From: Marinosulfonomonas sp.
Lineage (GTDB): Bacteria; Pseudomonadota; Alphaproteobacteria; Rhodobacterales; Rhodobacteraceae
Length of the DNA: 14,076 nucleotides
Direction of reading: 5' to 3'
Assembly (NCBI GenBank): GCA_026989405.1
Contig: JALSJL010000333.1
Span: forward strand, 1 to 14,076
The position numbers and the translations under genes were made by a program. The notes beneath the pieces are model-generated. The model was not told the origin of the DNA and did not search any database. It saw only the letters and a list, made by a program, of their open reading frames with translations. Below, piece after piece: positions 8,436 through 14,076 of this stretch; positions within the stretch are counted from its first letter, which is position 1; every line of letters begins with the position of its first letter.

Positions 8436-9833
8436 CTATCCCGCGACCAGCAGCCCCTGGCGCTTGACCTCTTTCCAGGTCTCTTCGATCGAACGCCAGG
8501 CGCGCTCGATCAGCGTGTCGATATCCTCGCGCGTCATCACCAGCGGCGGCGAGATGATCATCCGGTCGCCCACATGGCGCATCACCAGGTTGTTGGCAAA
8601 ACAGCGGTCACGGCAGATCGTGCCGACGGTTCCCGCCGGGCTGGCAAAGGGCGCGCGCGCCGCCTTGTCGGGCGTCATCACAACCGAACCGACCATGCCC
8701 ACAATGCTGGCCTGTCCGATCAGCGGATGATTTTCCAGCTTGCGCCATTTCTCGGCGAGATAGGGCGCAGTATCGTCGCGAACAGTGTCTATTATGCGCT
8801 CTTCTTCCAGAATACGCAGGTTCTCCAGTGCCACGGCGGCCGCGACCGGATGGCCGGAATAGGTGTAACCATGCGCGAAATCGCCGGCATTGGCGATGAC
8901 CTCGGCGACCTCGTCCGACACCATCGAACCACCGATCGGCGCATAGCCCGAGCTCAGGCCCTTGGCGATGGTCATGATGTCGGGGCGGATGTTGAAAGTG
9001 TCCGACCCGAACCAGTTGCCGGTGCGCCCGAACCCGCAGATCACCTCGTCCGCGATCAGCAGGATTTCATGCTCGTCACAGATGCGCTGAATTTCCGGCC
9101 AGTAGGTTTCCGGCGGGATGATCACCCCGCCGGCGCCCTGAACCGGCTCGGCGATAAAGGCGGCAACACGGTCTTCGCCCAGTTGTTCGATGGCCTTTTC
9201 AAGTTGGCGCGCGCGCTCCAGGCCGAATTCTTCCGGGCTTTGATCGCCGCCCTGCGCATACCAGTTCGGCTCGTCGATATGGTGGATATCGGGGATCGGC
9301 AGCCCGCCCTGCGCGTGCATCGCGCTCATCCCGCCAAGGCTGGCGGCGGCGACGGTCGAGCCGTGATAGGCGTTCTTGCGGCTGATGATCACCTTCTTGT
9401 CGGGCTTCCCCTTGGCTGCCCAATAGTGTCTGACCATGCGGATATTGGTGTCATTGGCGTCAGAGCCGCCAGAGGCAAAGAACACATGGTTCAGATCGCC
9501 CGGCACCAGTTCGGCCAGCTTGGTCGCAAGGGCAATGGCCGGCACATGGGTCGTCTGGAAAAACGTGTTGTAATAGGGCAGCTCACGCATCTGGCGCGCG
9601 GCGACCTCGGCAATCTCGTCGCGCCCGTAGCCGATGTTGACGCACCACAGCCCGGCCATCGCGTCGAGAATCTGGTTACCGTCGGAATCCGTCAGGTAGA
9701 CCCCGCGCGCTGCGGTGATCACCTTGGCGCCCTTCCTTGCCAGTTCGGCGTTGGCGGTGAACGGGTGCATGTGGTGCGCGGCGTCAAGCGCCTGAAGCTC
9801 GGCGGTCGGCGGGTGGTTGGTGATCATGTTCAT
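8436..9833 (-). CDS. spuC: SpuC-like class III aminotransferase (probable putrescine-pyruvate aminotransferase)
   Basis: This is a 465-residue PLP-dependent class III (omega) aminotransferase. It probably moves the amino group of putrescine, or another polyamine, to pyruvate, giving 4-aminobutanal and alanine. The PLP-binding Lys is at 291 (TIAKGLSSGYAPIGG), Asp262 lies in ADEVICGFGRTG, and the ring-stacking Tyr156-His157 in AYHGST. The phosphate-binding SGGSDANDTN is at 121-130. The N-terminal MAGLWCVNIGYGR (59-71) is typical of SpuC and related amine transaminases. ATG 9833 has CGGAG 7 bases upstream. It lies between puuA (26-base gap) and puuB (5-base gap), so the three form one transcription unit. 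Related enzymes act on beta-alanine, taurine or other amines, so the substrate is inferred from context. The longest opposite-strand ORF covering this gene is a GC-driven shadow. Confidence 0.87.
   Translation of the reverse strand: MNMITNHPPTAELQALDAAHHMHPFTANAELARKGAKVITAARGVYLTDSDGNQILDAMAGLWCVNIGYGRDEIAEVAARQMRELPYYNTFFQTTHVPAIALATKLAELVPGDLNHVFFASGGSDANDTNIRMVRHYWAAKGKPDKKVIISRKNAYHGSTVAAASLGGMSAMHAQGGLPIPDIHHIDEPNWYAQGGDQSPEEFGLERARQLEKAIEQLGEDRVAAFIAEPVQGAGGVIIPPETYWPEIQRICDEHEILLIADEVICGFGRTGNWFGSDTFNIRPDIMTIAKGLSSGYAPIGGSMVSDEVAEVIANAGDFAHGYTYSGHPVAAAVALENLRILEEERIIDTVRDDTAPYLAEKWRKLENHPLIGQASIVGMVGSVVMTPDKAARAPFASPAGTVGTICRDRCFANNLVMRHVGDRMIISPPLVMTREDIDTLIERAWRSIEETWKEVKRQGLLVAG
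8783..8792 (+). repeat. YAGTSTCTAW copy (CAGTGTCTAT)
   Basis: Lies within the aminotransferase gene, opposite to its coding direction. It forces two consecutive ATA isoleucine codons in the reading frame. The longer word CGAACAGTGTCTAT (8779-8792) is identical to that at 14039-14052. Confidence 0.4.
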
Positions 9834-9859
9834 GGCAGGGCTCCGTTTGGCGGGGGCGT

Positions 9860-11248
9860 TCAGACGTTCAGAAGCAGGTGCTGGCGTTCCCAGGGCGAGA
9901 TTTCGCGCTGAAATTCTTCCAGTTCGGTGCGTTTGATGGCGGCGTATAGCTGGCAGAACTCTTCGCCCAGCATGTCGCGCACTGTCACGTCCTCCTGGAA
10001 GCCATCAAGCGCTTCATCGAGGTTGCGCGGCAATACGGCCGAACTTTCGTTGTAAACCTCGCCTTCGGCTTCCGGGCGCGGGGCGATCTTGTGGACCATG
10101 CCCAGGTATCCACAAGCCAGGCTTGCGGCGATGGCGAGGTAGGGGTTTGCGTCCATGCCGATCACCCGGTTTTCCACGCGCCGGCCTTCGGCATCGGAAT
10201 TGGGAATGCGCAGGCCTGTGGTGCGGTTGTCGGCGGCCCATTCCAGGTTGACCGGCGCGCTCATCCCGGCGGTGAAGCGGCGATAGGAATTCACGAAGGG
10301 CGCCAGAAGCGGCACGGTTGACTGCAGATGCTTTTGCGAGCCGCCGATGAAGTGCAGAAATGCTTTCGAAGCGCTGCCGTCCTTGTTGGAAAAGATGTTG
10401 CGCCGCGTCTTGGCATCAACGACGCTCTGATGGATGTGCATGGCGCTGCCCGGCTCATCGCGCATCGGTTTTGCCATGAAGGTGGCAAAGGTGCCGTTCT
10501 TGAGAGCCGCCTCGCGGATCGCGCGCTTGAAATAAAAGACCTGATCGGCCAGCGACAGCGGGTCACCATGCAGCAGGTTGATTTCAATCTGCCCGGCGCC
10601 GCCTTCCTGGATCAGGGTATCAATCGCCAGCCCCTGAGCCTCGGCATAGTCATAAATAGTGTCTATTACGGGGCCATATTCATCAACTGCGACCATCGAA
10701 TAGGCCTGCCGCCCCGCGCCGCGGCGCCCGGTGCGCCCGATCGGCGGCTCAATCGGTTCGTTCGGGTCGACATTGGGTTTGGTCAGGTAGAATTCCAGTT
10801 CCGGGGCGACGATGGGCTGCCAGCCCCTTTCGGCGTAGAATCCGAGCACCCGCTTGAGCACATTGCGCGGCGCCACCGCCACCGGCGCGCCGTCGCGGGT
10901 TTCCAGATCGTTGATGACCTGCAGCGAAACATCGTCGGCCCAGGGCACGGCCGAAGCGGTGGCCATGTCGGGGCGCAGCACGATGTCGTGTTCCATCCAC
11001 TGGTTCTCGATCTCTTCCAGGTCGACATATTCGCCGGTAATGGTTTGATAGAACAACGAGATCGGCAGATAGAACGTCATGTCGGGGGCAAACTTGTAGA
11101 CCGGCATCGACTTGCCGCGCGACATGCCGGCGAGGTCGGGAATGATACACTCGACCTCTTCGATGCGCCGGCCCTGCCGGTAGTCCTGGAAGGCCTCCGG
11201 CAGGCTGTCGATCCATGGGGATGTCTTGTTCTTGGGCAAGGTCGTCAC
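9860..11248 (-). CDS. puuA: PuuA/PauA-like gamma-glutamylputrescine synthetase (glutamine synthetase family)
   Basis: This is a 462-residue glutamine-synthetase-fold ligase, expected to join glutamate to putrescine using ATP as the first step of the gamma-glutamylated polyamine pathway. Metal and substrate motifs are in order: PELEFYL with Glu150/Glu152, QEGGAGQIEINLLHGD with Glu215/Glu222, GSAMHIHQS with His271/His273, NRTTGLRIP with Arg342/Arg347, and RVENR with Glu359/Arg361. The C-terminus ends in ISPWERQHLLLNV, a tail seen in polyamine-type GS homologues, and the adenylylation region of true GlnA is absent. The start is a GTG with no recognisable ribosome binding site; no other start codon is available upstream in frame. 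The GntR/FCD regulator gene lies 64 bases upstream on the same strand. True nitrogen-assimilating GS is unlikely given the neighbours. Confidence 0.9.
   Translation of the reverse strand: MTTLPKNKTSPWIDSLPEAFQDYRQGRRIEEVECIIPDLAGMSRGKSMPVYKFAPDMTFYLPISLFYQTITGEYVDLEEIENQWMEHDIVLRPDMATASAVPWADDVSLQVINDLETRDGAPVAVAPRNVLKRVLGFYAERGWQPIVAPELEFYLTKPNVDPNEPIEPPIGRTGRRGAGRQAYSMVAVDEYGPVIDTIYDYAEAQGLAIDTLIQEGGAGQIEINLLHGDPLSLADQVFYFKRAIREAALKNGTFATFMAKPMRDEPGSAMHIHQSVVDAKTRRNIFSNKDGSASKAFLHFIGGSQKHLQSTVPLLAPFVNSYRRFTAGMSAPVNLEWAADNRTTGLRIPNSDAEGRRVENRVIGMDANPYLAIAASLACGYLGMVHKIAPRPEAEGEVYNESSAVLPRNLDEALDGFQEDVTVRDMLGEEFCQLYAAIKRTELEEFQREISPWERQHLLLNV
10657..10666 (+). repeat. YAGTSTCTAW copy (TAGTGTCTAT)
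   Basis: Lies within puuA, opposite to its coding direction. In frame it is spelled GTA-ATA-GAC-ACT for Val-Ile-Asp-Thr, an AT-rich choice inside an otherwise GC-rich gene. Confidence 0.4.
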
Positions 11249-11260
11249 CGATCTGGTTTG

Positions 11261-11285
11261 GCTGACCCGATTGAGCAGGGTCAGC
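11261..11285 (-). promoter_or_regulatory. Perfect 8-bp inverted repeat in the puuA leader
   Basis: GCTGACCC and GGGTCAGC are separated by 9 bases. On the - strand the repeat begins within a few bases of the predicted transcript start and ends 12 bases before the puuA GTG. No T-run follows in either direction, so it is not a terminator. It could be a 5'-end mRNA hairpin that affects stability or start-codon access, or a DNA operator just downstream of the promoter. Confidence 0.55.
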
Positions 11286-11288
11286 GGG

Positions 11289-11316
11289 AGAATATGATCA
11301 AATTATTGACTGTCAA
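11289..11316 (-). promoter_or_regulatory. Probable sigma70-type promoter of puuA-spuC-puuB
   Basis: Read on the - strand, a perfect -35 hexamer TTGACA (11316-11311) is followed after 16 bases by TATTCT (11294-11289, 4 of 6). Transcription would start near 11282. The -35 element overlaps the last codons and stop of the upstream regulator gene. This would give the catabolic genes their own promoter, separate from the regulator. Confidence 0.6.
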
Positions 11317-11317
11317 T
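11305..11317. promoter_or_regulatory. Palindrome ATTGAC-T-GTCAAT over the puuA -35 element, candidate operator
   Basis: This 13-base perfect inverted repeat with one central base covers the whole -35 hexamer of the predicted puuA promoter. A dimeric regulator bound here would block RNA polymerase. The adjacent GntR/FCD protein is the obvious candidate, since that family binds short palindromes, but the pairing is an inference. Confidence 0.5.
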
Positions 11318-11984
11318 CTGTTTCGCTCATTTCCGGCTCTCTGAGGGACAGGCGAATCTGCTCATGGCCTTGGTGAATGTCTTCGGCAATTGCTCGCGCC
11401 ACTGCGTCGGGGTCTTTCTGGCGCATGCCGTCCAGCGCTTCGTCATGCATGTCGGGCAGGTTCGCCGTTCCGTAACGTCCGCAGACGACCCGCAGCGACG
11501 GGCCGACCTTGAGCCAGAGGGAATTCGTGATCTGCATCAGAATCCGTGCATCGGCATGCTGATAAAGCGTCGTATGAAAACGGCAGTTGTGCTTGAGATA
11601 GCCCATGACATCGCCACGCGCGATTGCAAGGTTGAGCGCATCGTCAATCTGGCGCAGCGCGTCTATGTCTTTCGGGCGCACATTTCGGGCCGCCAGGCGG
11701 GCCAAATGTGGCTCTATTGCTTGGCGAGCGTGCGAAATTTCGTCAAGTTGCGCCAGCGTGATCTCGGGAAGTGACACCCGGCGATTGCCACGAAATTCAA
11801 GCGCGCCTTCAGCCGTCAGGCGCCTGATTGCTTCGCGCACCGGGGTCATGCCGGCGCCGAGTTCGGCCACAAGCCCCTGGATTGTAACCGCCTGACCCGG
11901 GGCAAATTCACCGAACAGGATCATTTCGCGAATGCGGCGATAGACCAATTCATGGGTTGGCAGTTTGTGCACTGTTCCATCCAA
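11313..11984 (-). CDS. GntR-family (FadR/FCD subfamily) regulator, probable controller of the polyamine genes
   Basis: This is a 223-residue one-ligand regulator. The winged helix-turn-helix is at about residues 8-72, with ELGAGMTPVREAIRRLTAEGALEF as the GntR recognition region. The all-helical FCD sensor domain runs from about 78 to 213 and keeps the likely metal-ligand set Asn133-x3-His137, His180 and His204. The start is uncertain. TTG 11984 has no ribosome binding site; GTG 11972, four codons later, has GGATGGA just upstream and may be the true start (219 residues). The gene is transcribed toward puuA and divergently from the polyamine-binding protein gene 160 bases away, the classic place for a local regulator. 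The ligand, perhaps a polyamine intermediate, cannot be read from the sequence. Confidence 0.88.
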   Translation of the reverse strand: MDGTVHKLPTHELVYRRIREMILFGEFAPGQAVTIQGLVAELGAGMTPVREAIRRLTAEGALEFRGNRRVSLPEITLAQLDEISHARQAIEPHLARLAARNVRPKDIDALRQIDDALNLAIARGDVMGYLKHNCRFHTTLYQHADARILMQITNSLWLKVGPSLRVVCGRYGTANLPDMHDEALDGMRQKDPDAVARAIAEDIHQGHEQIRLSLREPEMSETD

Positions 11985-12144
11985 TTTGCGTTCGGGTCAA
12001 AGCATTGGCAGCCTGCCCCCTTTTCGCGCAGGGCCTCCTGAAATCTGGCTCCAAGTGAAAACTCCTTGTTGCTTTTTGTCAACTTTTTTGATCAAATCTT
12101 TGAGGATGAGGAATGCCACCTCGCGATTCATGGGAGGAATCAAG
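11985..12144. promoter_or_regulatory. Divergent promoter region between the GntR-type regulator and the potF-like gene
   Basis: This 160-base gap is markedly more AT-rich in its right half (12061-12100) than the surrounding genes. On the + strand a possible potF promoter is TTGCTT (12069-12074), 17 bases, then TCAAAT (12092-12097). On the - strand TTGACA (12082-12077) is a full -35 match facing the regulator gene, but I see no convincing -10 for it. A small palindrome, GGCAG-C-CTGCC, lies at 12007-12017. No small gene is evident here. Confidence 0.5.
12087..12096. promoter_or_regulatory. Palindrome TTTGATCAAA, candidate operator shared with the puuA promoter
   Basis: This perfect 10-base palindrome overlaps the possible -10 of the potF-like gene. 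Read on the - strand it is part of ATTTGATCA, a word that recurs exactly in the spacer of the puuA promoter (11303-11295). A common regulator for both transcription units would explain this. Confidence 0.4.
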
Positions 12145-13230
12145 ATGAAGAAAGCCTTGCTGCCACTGGCGACGGCCCTTGTGTTCGGGGCGGGGGTTGC
12201 CGCAGCCGAAGAAGTTCGCGTGTTCAACTGGTCGGACTATATCGACGAAGACCTGCTGACCAAGTTCGAGGACGAGACAGGCATCGACCTGATCTACGAC
12301 GTGTTCGATTCAAACGAGCTGCTGGAAACCAAGCTGCTGGCCGGCGGGTCGGGCTATGATGTTGTCGTGCCATCGGGCACCTTCCTGCAACGCCAAATCC
12401 AGGCGGGCGCGTTCCAGCCGCTGGATTATTCCAAGCTGCCGAACGCGGTGAACCTGTGGGATGTGATCAAGGAACGGACCGCGCAATACGACCCCGGCAA
12501 CAAGTATTCGATCAACTACATGTGGGGCACCACCGGGATCGGGGTGAACGTGAACAAGGTCAAGGAAGTGCTGGGGGATGACGCCCCGATCGATTCGCTT
12601 GCGTTGATCTTCGATCCGGCGAACATGGAAAAGCTGCAGGCCTGCGGCGTGCATTTCCTGGATGCCCCGACCGAGATGATCCCGGCGGCGCTTGCCTATC
12701 TTGGCGAGAACCCGGACAGCATGGACAAGGACGTTCTGGCCAAGGCCGAACCTGTTCTGGAAGCCGTGCGCCCGCATGTTCTGAAGTTCCACAATTCGGA
12801 ATATATCAATGCGCTGGCCAATGGCGACATCTGCGTGGCCTTCGGGTGGTCGGGCGACGTTCTTCAGGCGCGCGATCGGGCGGACGAAGCCGACAATGGC
12901 GTCGAAATTGCCTATCATGCCCCGAAAGAGGGTGCGCTGATGTGGTTTGACCAGATGGCCATTCCGGTGGATGCACCGAACCCGGATGGGGCGCACAAGT
13001 TCCTGAACTTCATCATGGATGCGCAGAACATGGCGGCGGCAACGAACTATGTCTACTACGCCAATGGCAACCTTGCGTCACAGGAATACATTGACCCGGA
13101 AATCCTGGAAGATCCGGCGATCTATCCTGATGAGGATACCATGAAGCATCTCTACACGACACGACCGTATGACGCGAAGACCCAACGCTTCGTGACCCGG
13201 ATGTGGACCAAGATCAAATCGGGCACCTGA
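12145..13230 (+). CDS. potF: PotF/SpuD-like periplasmic polyamine-binding protein
   Basis: This 361-residue solute-binding component of a polyamine ABC importer captures putrescine or spermidine in the periplasm. The N-terminus MKKALLPLATALVFGAGVAAAEE is a Sec signal peptide with probable cleavage after Ala21 (AAA/EE). The mature protein opens with VRVFNWSDYIDED, the family hallmark, and later has YDVVVPSG, NYMWGTTGIGVN and CVAFGWSGDV motifs that line the ligand cleft in PotF/SpuD. Length is close to E. coli PotF. The ATG at 12145 is preceded by a strong GGGAGGA at 12132-12138 with 6-base spacing; a longer in-frame opening to 11965 has no site and would bury the signal peptide. A stable hairpin and then the ATPase gene follow. 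Which polyamine is preferred cannot be told. Confidence 0.93.
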   Translation: MKKALLPLATALVFGAGVAAAEEVRVFNWSDYIDEDLLTKFEDETGIDLIYDVFDSNELLETKLLAGGSGYDVVVPSGTFLQRQIQAGAFQPLDYSKLPNAVNLWDVIKERTAQYDPGNKYSINYMWGTTGIGVNVNKVKEVLGDDAPIDSLALIFDPANMEKLQACGVHFLDAPTEMIPAALAYLGENPDSMDKDVLAKAEPVLEAVRPHVLKFHNSEYINALANGDICVAFGWSGDVLQARDRADEADNGVEIAYHAPKEGALMWFDQMAIPVDAPNPDGAHKFLNFIMDAQNMAAATNYVYYANGNLASQEYIDPEILEDPAIYPDEDTMKHLYTTRPYDAKTQRFVTRMWTKIKSGT

Positions 13231-13248
13231 GGGTTTCCCGGCGAGCAT

Positions 13249-13277
13249 TCCGCGCCCCCGGCACCCGGGGGCGCGGA
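13249..13277 (+). promoter_or_regulatory. 13-bp perfect intercistronic hairpin between potF and potG
   Basis: The stem arms TCCGCGCCCCCGG and CCGGGGGCGCGGA enclose the loop CAC. It starts 19 bases after the potF stop and ends 28 bases before the potG start. No T-run follows, so full intrinsic termination is unlikely. A hairpin in this place usually protects the 3' end of the binding-protein message or attenuates read-through, giving more binding protein than transporter. Confidence 0.75.
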
Positions 13278-13305
13278 CCATCATTCGAGATTGCGGAGCC
13301 ACACC

Positions 13306-14076
13306 ATGAGCCCGGACGCAACGCAAACGGCCGAAGATTTCGCGCCGTGGGACGACCCGAAAGCGAAACCGCTGATCCAGTTTCAATCGGTCACCAAGAA
13401 GTTCGGTGAGTTCACTGCAATCGACGACCTGACTCTCGATATCTACAAACAGGAATTCTTTGCGCTGCTTGGCCCGTCCGGCTGTGGCAAAACCACCCTG
13501 ATGCGGATGCTGGCAGGCTTTGAGGCGCCGACGACAGGCACGATCCTGCTGGATGGTCAGGACATCGCGCCGGTGCCGCCCAACAAGCGGGCAGTGAACA
13601 TGATGTTCCAGTCATACGCGCTTTTTCCCCACCTTAGTGTCTATGACAACATTGCCTTCGGCCTGAAACGCTCGCCCATGCCCAAGGACGAAATTGCTTC
13701 CCGCGTCGAGGACATGCTGCGCCTGACCCGGTTGGAGCAGTTCGCCGCGCGCAAGCCGCACCAGATATCGGGCGGACAACGCCAACGCGTGGCGCTGGCC
13801 CGTTCGTTGGCCAAGGCCCCCAAGCTGCTGCTGCTGGACGAACCCCTGGGCGCGCTTGACAAGAAGCTGCGCCAGGAAACCCAGTTCGAGCTGATGGACA
13901 TCCAGGAAAAGACCGGCACGACCTTCGTGATCGTGACCCACGATCAGGAAGAAGCGATGACGGTGGCCAGCCGGGTTGCCGTGATGGACGAAGGGCGCAT
14001 CGTGCAGGTGGCGACGCCTGCTGACATCTACGAAAACCCGAACAGTGTCTATGTTGCGGATTTCATCGGTGATGTG
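13306..14076 (+). CDS. potG: PotG/PotA-like polyamine ABC transporter ATPase (partial, runs off the window)
   Basis: This is the N-terminal 257 residues of the ATP-hydrolysing subunit of the polyamine importer; the family has about 370 residues, so the C-terminal regulatory TOBE part is missing only because the window ends. Walker A GPSGCGKT is at 56-63, the Q-loop Gln at 102 (MMFQSYALFPHL), the signature ISGGQRQR at 154-161 (Ile in place of the usual Leu), Walker B LLLLDEP at 174-180, the D-loop at GALD, and the switch His at 212 (VTHDQEEAMT). A 22-residue hydrophilic N-terminal extension precedes the conserved domain. ATG 13306 has GGAG at 13295-13298 with 7-base spacing. The gene lies 75 bases downstream of potF on the same strand; two permease genes would be expected next. 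Confidence 0.93.
   Translation, partial: MSPDATQTAEDFAPWDDPKAKPLIQFQSVTKKFGEFTAIDDLTLDIYKQEFFALLGPSGCGKTTLMRMLAGFEAPTTGTILLDGQDIAPVPPNKRAVNMMFQSYALFPHLSVYDNIAFGLKRSPMPKDEIASRVEDMLRLTRLEQFAARKPHQISGGQRQRVALARSLAKAPKLLLLDEPLGALDKKLRQETQFELMDIQEKTGTTFVIVTHDQEEAMTVASRVAVMDEGRIVQVATPADIYENPNSVYVADFIGDV
13635..13644 (+). repeat. YAGTSTCTAW copy (TAGTGTCTAT)
   Basis: Lies within potG in the coding direction, spelled CTT-AGT-GTC-TAT for Leu-Ser-Val-Tyr in the conserved region after the Q-loop. The protein motif itself is conserved in the family, so part of the match may be protein-driven, although CTT and AGT were not forced. Confidence 0.35.
14043..14052 (+). repeat. YAGTSTCTAW copy (CAGTGTCTAT)
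   Basis: Lies within potG near the window end, spelled AGT-GTC-TAT for Ser-Val-Tyr. With its left flank it repeats 14 bases of the copy inside the aminotransferase gene, which encodes an unrelated peptide on the other strand. Confidence 0.35.

Noticed and set aside
8370..9911. A 513-codon open frame on the + strand antisense to the aminotransferase gene
   Set aside because: It mirrors the whole of a clear PLP aminotransferase gene, has no recognisable domain or ribosome binding site, and long antisense frames are common in GC-rich genes with third-position bias.
10328..11344. A 338-codon + strand frame antisense to puuA, extending into its promoter region
   Set aside because: It is the complement of a conserved glutamine-synthetase-family gene; its translation has no family features and it arises from codon bias.
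11965..12144. A 60-codon N-terminal extension of the potF-like gene
   Set aside because: It would run through the divergent promoter region, lacks a ribosome binding site, and places the signal peptide internally; ATG 12145 with GGGAGGA is clearly better.
13249..13277. Intrinsic terminator ending potF
   Set aside because: The hairpin is very stable but the following bases (CCATCATTCG) contain no T-run, and the next gene of the same transporter follows directly.
1..14076. CRISPR array, tRNA, rRNA, insertion sequence or prophage remnants
   Set aside because: I found no regularly spaced direct repeats, clover-leaf sequences, transposase-like frames or terminal inverted repeats; nearly all bases are in conserved metabolic or transport genes.

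Overview
The window is a gene-dense, GC-rich stretch of a bacterial chromosome. The gene families and their arrangement suggest an alphaproteobacterium, most likely a Rhodobacteraceae/Roseobacter-type organism. That is an inference from style and gene content; there is no rRNA or other marker to confirm it. I see no insertion sequence, tRNA, CRISPR array, phage gene or toxin-antitoxin pair. The longest stretch without a gene is about 160 bases.

Left part (1-4011, + strand): paaZ (ring-opening and aldehyde-dehydrogenase enzyme of phenylacetyl-CoA catabolism) is followed by paaX (the phenylacetyl-CoA responsive GntR-like repressor), then a LacI-family regulator of unknown target. The other paa genes would have to lie left of the window or elsewhere.

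Middle (4012-7125, + strand): glpD and glpK overlap by 4 bases. Together they phosphorylate glycerol and oxidise it to dihydroxyacetone phosphate. The gap upstream of glpD has a possible promoter preceded by three phased GATT(T)GC repeats.

Right part (7129-14076): this is a polyamine (putrescine) uptake and catabolism locus built around a divergent promoter region. Reading leftward on the - strand are a GntR/FCD regulator, a glutamine-synthetase-like gamma-glutamylputrescine synthetase (puuA), a class III aminotransferase resembling putrescine-pyruvate aminotransferase (spuC) and an FAD-dependent oxidase (puuB). Reading rightward are a periplasmic polyamine-binding protein (potF-like) and the ABC ATPase (potG-like), which is cut by the window edge. 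The two permease genes expected next lie outside. The binding protein and transporter would import putrescine, and the leftward genes would degrade it by gamma-glutamylation/oxidation and/or by transamination. puuB converges on glpK with only 3 bases between the stop codons.

The catabolic genes are ordinary for this kind of genome. The more interesting signals are non-coding or embedded in coding sequence: (a) a strong-looking promoter for puuA overlain by a perfect palindrome, with a perfect 8-bp hairpin at the predicted 5' end of the mRNA; (b) a word, ATTTGATCA, shared between the puuA promoter and the divergent regulator/potF promoter region; (c) a 13-bp perfect hairpin between potF and potG; (d) a 21-base perfect palindrome inside puuB; (e) a recurring word YAGTSTCTAW, mostly in one chromosomal orientation regardless of gene direction and often spelled with codons that look unfavourable for this genome.
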